Assembly (NCBI RefSeq): GCF_035582795.1
Contig: NC_134367.1
Span: 3,784,501-3,848,500 of the forward strand
DNA length: 64,000 bases
From: Mycteria americana
Taxonomy: Eukaryota; Chordata; Aves; Ciconiiformes; Ciconiidae
Direction of reading: 5' to 3'
Each line of letters opens with the position of its first letter. Within the stretch, counting starts at the first letter, position 1. A program made the position numbers and the translations under genes. Below the pieces are notes generated by a model. That model was not told where the DNA came from. It made no database searches and saw nothing but the letters and a program-made list of their open reading frames with translations. Below are positions 1 through 8,722 of this stretch, piece by piece.

Positions 1-354
1 CAATGTGTGATGAATTGACCGCAACCCCCATTCCCTGTCCCCCTGCATCACTTGGGGGAAGGGGTAGAGAAATCAGGAGTGAAGTTGATCCTGCGAAGAA
101 GGAGGCTGGAGGGAGGGAGGTATTTTAAGATTCGTTTTCTCGTTATCCTACTCTGACTTTGATTTGCAATAAATTAAATTGATTTCCCCAAGTTGAGTCT
201 GTTTTCCCATGATGGGAATTGCTGAGTGATCTCCCTGTCCTTATCTCGACCCATAAGCCTTTCGTCATATTTTCTTCCCCTGCCCCATTGAGGAGGAGGA
301 GTGATAGAGCAGCTTGGTGGGCACCTGGTGTCCAGCCAGGGTCAACCCACCACA
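1..354 (+). mobile_element. 3' part of an endogenous retrovirus LTR (cut by window edge)
   Basis: Fossil LTR of an avian endogenous retrovirus, recognised from memory of its common 3' portion: an AATAAA-type poly(A) region near 168-176, then a U5-like stretch ending in ACCCACCACA at 345-354. The 5' part lies outside the window, so neither its target-site repeat nor any internal region can be judged. Family assignment beyond avian ERV LTR is uncertain. Confidence 0.6.
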
Positions 355-1079
355 GACTCTTATTCCCTGCTTACGTCCACGTACCCATACTATATCTCTA
401 CCTTCACCCCTATAGCTATGTGGTAGAAAGAACTACATTTCTTACTGAGAAGACTATAAACTGTGTTGTCTCTCCTAGACCGGTGCAAAAGTACGAGGCT
501 GCCAATCTCATGGTGAGAGTCTCTAAACACTTTGTCTATGCAGAGGTGCATGACTGCTCCTGCTACAGAGCTTCTGCCCACCTTTGATCACCTTCATGGC
601 TCTTCTCTGTACCTTCTTCTGCTGCAACACGCCCAGTTTGAGCTAGGGAGAGCAGAAACCAAACCCTAAGTACGCTATTGATCTGCAAATAAGAGAGAAG
701 CACTGACTGAGCAGTCGTGGGACTTTGGCACAAAGACGACATAAAATCCATTGCATGAGGTCTGTGAGGGCCTATTTGGTTCTCTGTTGCCCACGTCTGG
801 GGATTTGCTGAAATTTTCATGGAAAGAGGGCTGTCTTATGCTTAGAGGAGACATTGCTGAACTACCCACATTTTTTAAGACATCTGCAAATAACCTGTAG
901 CCTGAAAAAGCAGTAAGGGACTGAAAGATTCCCTCGTGTCTCCAGAGGGTTGTGTTCAGGGACACGGAGAAAGCAAAAGGGAAAATGATACCCTTTCTTC
1001 CCAAATCCTACCCCATAAGACCACCGGCAGCTCTGCAGCTTGTTGTCGCTGGACGTTCAGGCTTTTTTAGTGCTGCTGA
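355..1079. other. Intergenic stretch, no gene seen
   Basis: No coding exon, RNA gene or clear repeat is recognised. A weak CR1-like string on the minus strand around 575-640 may be an old fragment, but it is too decayed to call. Confidence 0.4.
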
Positions 1080-1187
1080 GCCTTTGGGCTGGGCTTGGAG
1101 AACCTGTCCTAATGCTCTACATGGGATCATGGGGACACAAGTAACCACACCGCACACGCCAGAGTTACATCTCCTTTTTTTTCTCTT

Positions 1188-1193
1188 TTTAAT
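1188..1193 (-). terminator. Likely poly(A) signal of OvoDA copy 1 (ATTAAA)
   Basis: ATTAAA on the minus strand, about 100 nt downstream of the OvoDA copy 1 stop codon. The same hexamer lies at the same distance from copy 2. Confidence 0.5.
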
Positions 1194-1292
1194 TATTGAG
1201 AGGAGGGGATGACAATTGGGTGAGACGGCTGAGAAGCTGCTCCCAAAGCCACCACGGTGCCTCCTCTTCCCCAGAAGCTTCCTCTTCGGCTC

Positions 1293-2626
1293 CTATTTCC
1301 CCTTCCAGCCGGGCGGGATGCAGCAGTAGTACTTGCAGTCGGAGGAGAAGGACCACACGTCCGCCTTGGTGCACTTGCTGGAGCAGTAGCCCACCTTGGG
1401 GCAGTGCTTCCTGATCTGCCCATAGCCTGCAAGGGGAGACAGAGGGAGAGTGGTTGGGTCAGGACAGCTGCCTCTGTGCCCCACTGTCATGCCCTCCTCC
1501 CGTCACCTCCAGGTGTAAGCGTGGCAGTGGCCAGAAGGACGAGACCCTGCTTGTAGGGAGGTCCTGCTCCATTCTCCCACATGTCCGCGCTGCTGCCCAA
1601 GCCCAGCCCCAAAGCAGGAAGGGACCTTGAAGAGCACAAGCCTGAGGAACTCCTTGGGCATCCCTCTCCCCCCAGCTGGTGACTACAAGGCCAGCTGATG
1701 ACACAGGTGCAGTTGGGGAAAGAGATGCTCCCAAGGAGAGCAATTCATTCCCCTCATGAGAGACAGCCCAAAAGCAAAGTTCATAAAGATGCTCATCTGT
1801 GTGCACGTGTGTTTCCTTGTCTTGTACCTTTCCTTAAGGGACAGGATCAGTGTTCTCAGAGCAAAACAGAAAAAGCCACATCAAGCTGATTTCAAAAATT
1901 TAGCTGTCCACTCAGGTCCCTGTACTTACATCGTGCTTTTAAAAATTATCCTCTTACCCAGAAAAGGCTGAAAGGATGCTGCAAAGGTCTTGAAATTGGC
2001 CCCACAGCAGCACCAAATACTCACCATCGTGGTTAAAAGTGGGCAAAGTGACAGACTTGGCCCAGGTAGATGAGAACTGGTATCTGAAGGGGGTTTCTAA
2101 TGCCTGTCTGGGAGATCTCAGCCCTGAATCCACTTCTGACTCTTGTAGAGGGACCAGAAAGCCTCCGAGTCTCAGAAACAGGCATAGCAGCAATAGCTAT
2201 GGCACACCAGTAAATCAAACGTGCCCAGGACTGAGCCTTGACACAGAAATCGAGTTTCACAGAAGAGTCCCCTCTGGTACTATGAAACTCTCTGAGTCCC
2301 TGAGAGAAGTGGCCACATCCAGACTCTTGTTTGGCAATTGTCTGGCCTGGACTCACTCCCAGACTGGATACTGAAGTTTTAACCTCAGTTATTCCTACAC
2401 AAAACTGAGGTAGTCCTTATTTCATTGTCCCTTGAAAGAAGTCATTAAAGTACCCGGCCAGGTTATAGCAGTCACCTCAAATGGTAATAACTATATTTTC
2501 AAGAGCTAAAGTTACTTTAAAAGAATTCCAGCTAGTATCAGCTCGTCTCGCCCTATTTGCCATCTTACCTGGAGTGGCCAGGGAGACCAGTAGGAAGACA
2601 GCGAAGACAAGGTAGAGGAACCTCAT
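1293..2626 (-). CDS. Ovodefensin A-type (gallin/cygnin-like), copy 1
   Basis: Secreted cationic antimicrobial peptide of the avian ovodefensin family, known from egg white and oviduct. Coding exons are complement(2569-2626) and complement(1293-1426), joined through a GT-AG intron of 1,142 bp that splits the codon for Gly20. The precursor has 63 residues: a hydrophobic signal peptide starting MRFLYLVFAVFLLVSLATP, then a mature peptide from about residue 21. The cysteines are at 28, 34, 38, 50, 54 and 55. This spacing, C-X5-C-X3-C-X11-C-X3-CC, is the OvoDA pattern, and the motifs CPKVGYCSSKC and the PPGWKGK end closely resemble remembered gallin and cygnin. The start is the only ATG ahead of the signal sequence and has a TATA box about 100 bp upstream. 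The gene is divergent from OvoDB and intact. Oviduct expression is inferred from the family. Confidence 0.92.
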
Positions 2627-2723
2627 GGCTGGAGTTGAGCTGGGATCTCAGCAGGGCTGGAGAGAGGAGTCTCGGAGAGAGCTCAAAGGGAGGAGGTGGT
2701 ATACAGGGAGCCTGCGGCTGCCG

Positions 2724-2733
2724 GTTTTTATAG
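2724..2733 (-). promoter_or_regulatory. TATA box of OvoDA copy 1
   Basis: The minus strand reads CTATAAAAAC here, about 100 bp upstream of the start codon. Transcription would begin near 2700, giving a 5' leader of roughly 75 nt. The position fits the TATA boxes of the other two ovodefensin genes. Confidence 0.7.
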
Positions 2734-2983
2734 AGCGTTTCCCTGCGGAGCGGAGGATGCTGGGGAGACACGGGAATTCATCCAAGCCGTGCTGTCGGTG
2801 GCTGGGTGTGCAGTCATGGCACGAGCACCAGAATTTCCCATGTGTGCCCAAGTGTGCTGGCAGCCACCTCCTTCCCCCAGATCTGGTTACCCAATATCAG
2901 ACAGGATTTCAGCACACTGGCTTTGATGAGAGCACAAATGAATAGGGGCTGTCAATAGCAGAGTTGTTAGGACTGGGCTGATG

Positions 2984-2996
2984 GGTCAGAGGGACC
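2984..2996 (+). promoter_or_regulatory. Imperfect oestrogen-response-like palindrome
   Basis: GGTCA-GAG-GGACC differs by one base from the consensus GGTCAnnnTGACC. It lies about 250 bp upstream of the OvoDA copy 1 TATA box. The aligned site upstream of copy 2 (about 18456-18468) reads GGGCA-GAG-GGACC, two bases from consensus. Oviduct genes are commonly steroid-controlled, but such motifs also arise by chance. Confidence 0.3.
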
Positions 2997-3469
2997 TGAT
3001 GGAGATCTGCAGGTATAATGATGAGGGGAGAACAAGATCGGTATCACAGGGTTTCAGGCCTTTCCCAACCTCTGGCAGAGATGCAACTGCATGCAATAGG
3101 GCTGAAATGTGGCCACAATGCACCAATAAATCTCCCTCCATTGTCCAGACTGGTCACCATGTGGGGCCGTTGGCTCGGAAAGGACCCATGTTCCCATCCC
3201 CACTTGTGAAGGGAACCATGTCTGCAAAATCTCTCTGATAAATTTAGCAAACATCATGTTCAGTGTAGTCTCTTTTGTTGTCCCCTCTCACCCCTCTGAT
3301 GGATGGGCAGGAGCACTGGGGCTGAGAGCTCCCAGGAGCCTGGATAAGCCGACCACTTGCAGACACTTTGATCATCACCTCTTCCTCACAAACCCTCCAG
3401 ACAGATGTGGGGTTTCGAACATGAGCAGAGCTCTGCAAAGGAACTTTTCCAACCTCAGTTCACTGGGCT

Positions 3470-4260
3470 GTTTAATAGCTTTATAAACAGCCAGAAAAAA
3501 AGAGGTGACTGGTGAAGGGACAGAAGCTGCTGCTGATGCAAAATTACTGAATACCATCAAACCTAAATCTGCAAAGGGCAGCAGAAGGATCTTATAGCAA
3601 AATGTCAAATGATGAATCAGTGTCAGTTAGTTTAAGGTTGTGGATTTGGAAAAATATATAATCTCTGTACAAATGATGGGTCTGAATTACCTAAAGCCAG
3701 TTAGGAAGGAGGTTTGGGAGTCCTTGAAGGGAGTGCTCTGAAAACAGTAGGCAAGAACCAAAAAATGGAAAATTGTACATTAAGAAATTTTAAGGAAGTT
3801 ATTAAGACAAAAGAAAACATTGCATTGCTACATCAATCTGTGGGGTATTGCACTGTGGTGTGTGCACTGCTCATCTCCCCATCCCTGATGGCCTACAGGA
3901 GGGCAAGAAGAGGTTAAAAGAAGGGTGGCAGAGCCAGGCGTTTCCATAAAATTAAATACACTGGCACTCTTCAGCTCAGGGAAGAAACTTTATTGGAGGT
4001 GTATCACAAAGCTGTAAAAATTTGGGAGGCCTAAGGAAGAGAGAACTATGGTTCTCCAGTTTTCATAACCCAAGAAATAGGTGGGATGCAATGGTAAATC
4101 AGGCATTTATCAAAAAAGTAACAAAAAAAGTCCTCTTTCACACTGAGCATAGCTGAAACACAGAACTCGTTCAAGAAGTTCAAGAAGTCAAAACGTACTG
4201 AAAGGACAAATGTATTGAAAAAGCAATTTATAAATTAATGAAGCAGGTAGAAATTAAAAA
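3470..4260 (+). mobile_element. Old CR1 LINE fragment in unit A
   Basis: Strings typical of old CR1 3' regions are scattered along this stretch (for example AGGTTTGGGAGTCC near 3711 and GAACTATGGTTCTCC near 4042), heavily diverged. A matching old CR1 is present in unit B at about 18,900-19,735, so the insertion predates the duplication. No usable open frame remains. Confidence 0.6.
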
Positions 4261-5444
4261 ATTAGATATAAAACCTTCTTGAGGAAATGATCAAACTTCA
4301 TGTTACTGCAGGGTGGGGAGTTTTGCTGAAGGAAAACATGTTCTTGGATTCCTTCCCAGGCATTTGCTTCTGCCCAAACCAGGCTCTGCACTCTGACTTG
4401 GCTCAGCCTTATGTTCCTCTCTGGGATCTTATTTGAGTACAGAAATCGAGTAAAAGTAAGGGTGAGGGGACTGTGCACCTCGCCTGCTTCCTCACCCCTA
4501 TGTCTAAGTGTTGTTCTCAGGAGTTTGTCCTTTTTTTATTTAAGACCTTCGGCAAAGGTGTTTCCACACCCCTCCTGTTCAATCCTTTTTGCTGCTGTAC
4601 AATCCTGTCATTGCAAAGGCTTTCCTACACCTCAAGTGAGGACTTCTCATTGCAACTGGGGTCACTGACTTCTCATCCTGGCCACCCAGAACAGACCGTA
4701 CCTTTCTAATGTATTGCCTTTTGTGGATTTGAGGACTTCCGTGTTTTCCATGTCTTCTCTTTCCTGATCATCGTTATTCCACTTGCTTCAGTCTTCTCTT
4801 ACAGGTCACATCTCCTTGACCTCCTGTCATTTGCTAAGCTCCCTTCAGCCCTTTCACTGCTTTCTTGAAGTACAGTGTACAAAACTGGAAACTTTTAAGG
4901 GGTGCACAGTGCAGTGGGTACGTCCTGTGTTTTACAAACTCAGCTTCTGTTTACACTTGTAGGACAATTACTGCTGGTTTCCCAACACCATGACTTTGCT
5001 CATTTGTGCCTACCTATTATCTACTGCAACCCAAATTTTCCCTGCAGAACTGCCATGCAGCCAGAAACTCCTTGTTCTCTATTCTCCGTATTATTCTTGT
5101 CTCTATAGACAAGGTAGCCTTCCCTATTACTTAATTCTACTTTTTTCATTACCTCTTTAGCATGAGAAGATCCGCTGGAATGCTAATCCTGTCCTCTAAC
5201 GCTTTGCAGTCCCTTTCAACTTCTTATTTGTGAATTTAGTAAGCACACTCTCTAGACGACCATGAAAACTTCAGGCAGGTTAGCACTGGACTCACAACAG
5301 ATCAGATGTGGCATGGCAATTCATTACCTTAGCTTCATTTACATATTTGCCTACCTGCCCTTTAATCAATATCATAGTCCTTTTTGAAAGATTTCAGGCA
5401 AAATACCCAAGCAAGGCTTGGGCCAAATGAATGTGATGAAAAAA
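4261..5444. other. Intergenic part of unit A
   Basis: No gene is recognised. The right end (about 5180-5444) aligns with unit B at about 22,070-22,340, including a shared string AAATGAATGTGATGAAAA that marks the insertion site of the next CR1. Confidence 0.5.
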
Positions 5445-6801
5445 ACAGGCCAAGTGCAAGGTCCTGCACCTGGGTTGGGGCAACCCCCAGTATCAATGCA
5501 GGCTGGGAGATGAAGGGATGGAGAGCAGCCCTTCTTCCTGTGGAGAAGGACTTGGGGGTACTGGTGGATGAAAAACTGGACATGAGCTGGCTATGTATGC
5601 TCGCAGCCCAGAAAGCCAACCGTATCCTGGGCTGCATCCAAAGCAGCGTGGCCAGCAGGGCGAGGGAGGGGATTCCGCTCTGCTGAGACCCCCCCTGCAG
5701 CACTGCGTCCAGATCTGGGGTCCCCAGCACAGGAAAGACATGGACCTGCTGGAGCGGGTCCAGAGGAGGTGTCGTGGTTTAGCCCCAGCCAAGCACCACG
5801 CAGCCGCTCGCTCACTCCCCCCCGGAGGGAGCGGGGAGAGAATCGGAAGAGTAAAAGTAAGAAAACTCGTGGGTTGAGATAAGAACAGTTTAATAACTGG
5901 AACAAAATAATAGTAATAATAATAATGAATTGTAATGAGAAGGAAAACAAGAAGAGAGAGAGAGGAACAAAACCCAAGGGAGGGAAAAAGAAAAAAAAAT
6001 AAAAAATTATACAACCGCTCACCACCCGCCGACCGACGCTCAGCCACTCCCCAAGCAGCGATCGCTAACCCCCGGCCAACTCCCCCAGTTTATAGACTGG
6101 GCATGACATCCTATGGTCTGGAATAGCCCTTTGGCCAGTTTGGATCAACTGTCCTGGCTGTGCCCCCTCCCATTTCTTGGGCACCTGGCAGAGCATGGGG
6201 AGCTGAAAGGTCCTTGACCAGTGTAAACACCGCTTAGCAACAGCCAAAACATCAGCGTGTTATCATTATTCTCATACTAAATCCAAAACACAGCACTATA
6301 ACAGCTACTAGGAAGAAAATTAACTCTGTCCCAGCTGAAACCGGGACAGTAGGCCACAAAAATGGTCAGGGGGCTGGAACCCCTCTGCTGTGAAGAAAGG
6401 CTGAGAGAGCTGGGGTTGTTCAGCCTGGAGAAGAGAAGGCTCCGGGGAGACCTTACTGCAGCCTTCCAGTACTTAAAGGGGGCTTATAAGAGAGATGGGG
6501 ACAGACTTTTTAGCAGGGCCTGTAGCGACAAGACAAGGGGTAATGGTTTTAAACTAAAAGAGAGGAGATTTAGACTAGAGATACGGAAGACATTTTTTAT
6601 GCTGAGGGTGGTGAGACACTGGCCCAGGTTGCCCAGAGAGGTGGGAGATGCCCCATCCCTGGAAACATTCAAGGTCAGGTTGGCCGGGGCTCTGAGCAAC
6701 CTGCGCTGGTTGAAGATGTCCCTGCTCATGGCAGGGGGGTTGGACTAGATGGCCTTTAAAGGTCCCTTCCAGCCCAAACCATTCTGTGACTCTATGATTA
6801 T
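5445..6801 (+). mobile_element. CR1 LINE 3' fragment, interrupted by a solo LTR
   Basis: 5445-5769 and 6354-6801 are two halves of one CR1. Joined, they follow the intact CR1 at 34651-35284, where GTCCAGAGGAGG runs straight into CCACAAAAATGG. The 3' end has the usual TTCTGTGACTCTATGAT tail. TGAAAA at the left edge and again after the tail looks like a target-site repeat. Unit B keeps the uninterrupted site near 22340-22365, so this CR1 arrived after the duplication. Confidence 0.85.
5770..6348 (+). mobile_element. Solo LTR of an avian endogenous retrovirus inside CR1
   Basis: This 579-bp fossil element begins TGTCGTGGTTTAGCC and ends GAAACCGGGACA, with TG...CA termini. It is flanked by GGAGG (5765-5769) and GTAGG (6349-6353), a 5-bp target-site repeat with one mismatch. 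There is no internal retroviral region, so it is a solo LTR left by recombination. It splits the CR1 around it and is therefore younger than that CR1. It is related to the solo LTR at 21466. Confidence 0.9.
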
Positions 6802-6981
6802 ATGAAAATGTTGCACGTTTGGGGGAGACCCTTGAGGAACCTCACTGCCAATGCACGGGTCAGGGATGGATGCACCCTGAAAACTATTCCCCGTGATGGA
6901 TTTGATGCCCAAGTGTTGTGCATTGTGTCCGTGCCTTGCAGACAGTGTCCGGAGCTTATCAGAACGGCACCCAGGCTTAAT

Positions 6982-7515
6982 TACAGAATCACAGAATCAC
7001 AGAATCGTATAGGTTGGAAAAGGCCTTTAAGATCATCGAGTCCAACCATGAACCTAACACTACCAATACCACCACTACACCATGTCCCTAAGCACCTCAT
7101 CCAAACGTCCTTTAAATACCTCCAGGGATGGCGACTCAACCACTTCCCTGGGCAGCCTGTTCCAGTGCTTGACAATCCTTTCAGTGAAGTAAAATTTCCT
7201 AATATCCAGTCTAAACCTCCCCTGGCGCAACTTGAGGCCGTTTCCTCTTGTCCTATCACTTGTTACCTGGGAGAAGAGACCGACCCCACCTCTCTGCACC
7301 CTCCTTTCAGGCAGTTGTAGAGAGCGATGAGGTCTCCCCTCAGCCTCCTTTTCTCCAGGCTCAACAACCCCAGGTCCCTCAGCCGCTCCCCATCAGCCTT
7401 GTGCTCCAGACCCTTCCCCAGCTCCGTTGCCCTTCTCTGGACACGCTCCAGCCCCTCCATGTCTCTCTGGGAGTGAGGGGCCCAACACTGAACACAGCAT
7501 TCGAGGTGCGAATTC
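6982..7515 (-). mobile_element. CR1 LINE 3' fragment, reversed, upstream of OvoDB
   Basis: The minus strand carries the CR1 3' region, ending in the repeated AGAATCACAG string at 6982-7005. Its body encodes broken pieces of CR1 reverse-transcriptase-side sequence in other frames. The same element sits at 22539-23063 in unit B, so it predates the duplication. Its 5' side lies only about 340 bp from the OvoDB TATA box. Confidence 0.85.
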
Positions 7516-7851
7516 ATGCACCTCTGGGGAGCAGCTCTGCTGCCGGCAGCCCCGGCTGGCGCTGGGTCGAGCAGAGCCGTGCCCGGCGGCTCCGCGTGTG
7601 CTGGCAGCCGAGTCCCGGCAGCCGGATCTGGGGGAGGGGGAATTGCCCCCATGTGTCCGGGTTGCTGAAAGCAGCCGGCAAGTGGCGAGGAGAAGCCCAC
7701 TGGAGCATGGACCTGGCTGCCAGGTGCCTTTGTGAGTGGGACCAGCGGGTCGGGGTGACATTGCACACACCAGCAAGCAAACAATGCCTCTTTGGAGATG
7801 GGTTTGCTCAATTTTCTCCTCCTGCCATACCACTTGTGGCAGGAGTCCCTC

Positions 7852-7858
7852 TATAAAA
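7852..7858 (+). promoter_or_regulatory. TATA box of OvoDB
   Basis: TATAAAA lies about 90 bp upstream of the OvoDB start codon; transcription would begin near 7885. The aligned position in unit B (about 23400) no longer contains a TATA string. Confidence 0.75.
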
Positions 7859-7942
7859 CCCAGGGCCTCTAAGGTCCCCCACCGTGGCCATCTCAGACCC
7901 GCTTTGCTCCTGTTGTGCTGAGATCTCCGCTGTCCTCCAGGC

Positions 7943-8619
7943 ATGAGGGTGCTCTGCATGGTCTTTGCTGTGCTCCTGCTTTTCTCCTTGGCCACCCCAG
8001 GTAAGATGGCAATGCATAGGGGTGGAGAAAGCGGGGCTGACCCCGAAGGCTCAGTGTGGGTCCCCTCTCCATCCTTTATGCCCTGGGGCGGAGGGAGGTG
8101 ATTCATCTCACCCAGCTTTGACAGTGGAGATCAGCTACCTGCAGCTGGCTCTGGCTGATGATTTACCCAACCTAGCTCACACAACCCATTTGGGATGAGA
8201 TGAATGCCACGCTGCAAATGCCTAACTCTTGTGCTCATGCAAAGGGATCTTGCCAGCAAGCTGCAGGTCTGACAAATGTAGAGAGATGACCTTTAAGAAT
8301 CCAGTGGTCCCCCAGCTCAATGGGGACAGAAAGCATGGGTCCCATCCTATGTGGGTTTAAACCCAAAGGTACCCTGTGCATCAGTACCACCCTGGAGCCA
8401 GCAAGGAGATAACTTTTGGGGCTCTGCTCTCCTTCGGTGTCTAATATTTTCTCTTATAAGCCATCTCTCTCTCTCCGTCCCATCGCAGGGTACGGGCAGC
8501 TTAAGGGCACTTGTGGTGGGTACTGTTCCTACCTGTGTGCCAAAAGGGACGAGTGGACTTTCAGCCAGTCCTGCGGGAAGATGTACTGCTGCATCCCCCC
8601 ACCCAAAAAGGGAAAATGA
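7943..8619 (+). CDS. Ovodefensin B-type antimicrobial peptide
   Basis: Secreted defensin of the ovodefensin family. The coding exons are 7943-8000 and 8489-8619, with a 488-bp GT-AG intron that splits the codon for Gly20 exactly as in the OvoDA genes. The precursor has 62 residues: a signal peptide starting MRVLCMVFAVLLLFSLATP, then a mature peptide from about residue 21. Cysteines at 28, 32, 36, 48, 53 and 54 give C-X3-C-X3-C-X11-C-X4-CC, the OvoDB spacing, with a PPPKKGK tail that recalls the OvoDA PPGWKGK end. The shared signal peptide, intron phase and tail argue for common descent with OvoDA. The start follows a TATA box at 7852. It is an intact gene; oviduct expression and antibacterial action are inferred from the family. 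Confidence 0.9.
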
Positions 8620-8716
8620 TTGTGAAAGAATCCAGCCGTGGAGGAAGAGCAGCACTCGTGGTGGGGCTCCCGGCCCCATATTCACCGTGTGACAGAGGAG
8701 GTGTTCACTGCTTTGA

Positions 8717-8722
8717 AGTAAA
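8717..8722 (+). terminator. Possible poly(A) signal of OvoDB (AGTAAA)
   Basis: AGTAAA, a known weaker variant, lies about 100 nt after the OvoDB stop codon. No canonical AATAAA is visible nearby. Confidence 0.3.

Larger units (their letters stand above)
1080..8000. repeat. Duplicated block, unit A (partner is unit B at about 16,400-23,525)
   Basis: The order OvoDA (minus), old CR1, unique sequence, minus-strand CR1, OvoDB 5' region recurs in unit B about 15.3-15.6 kb to the right. Matching landmarks: OvoDA exon 2 (1293 and 16612), OvoDA exon 1 (2626 and 18135), an old CR1 (about 4040 and 19455), unique sequence near 5206 and 22091, a spacer starting at 6841 and 22397, and the OvoDB start region (7943 and 23486). 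Identity is uneven. It is near-perfect over about 1083-1797 and 7300-7790, and visibly lower elsewhere. Confidence 0.85.

Noticed and set aside
1193-1432. Alternative frames over OvoDA exon 2 on both strands
   Set aside because: They are shadows of the defensin exon; only one frame carries the six-cysteine pattern and joins the signal exon in phase.
5493-6047. Minus-strand frame of 184 codons across the CR1/LTR junction
   Set aside because: It spans a transposon boundary, so it cannot be an inherited gene; low-complexity Phe/Tyr/Ser runs come from the LTR.
7248-7856. Frame of about 200 codons upstream of OvoDB, repeated in unit B
   Set aside because: It runs through a reversed CR1 and the promoter. 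Its similarity between units is explained by the DNA-level identity tract.
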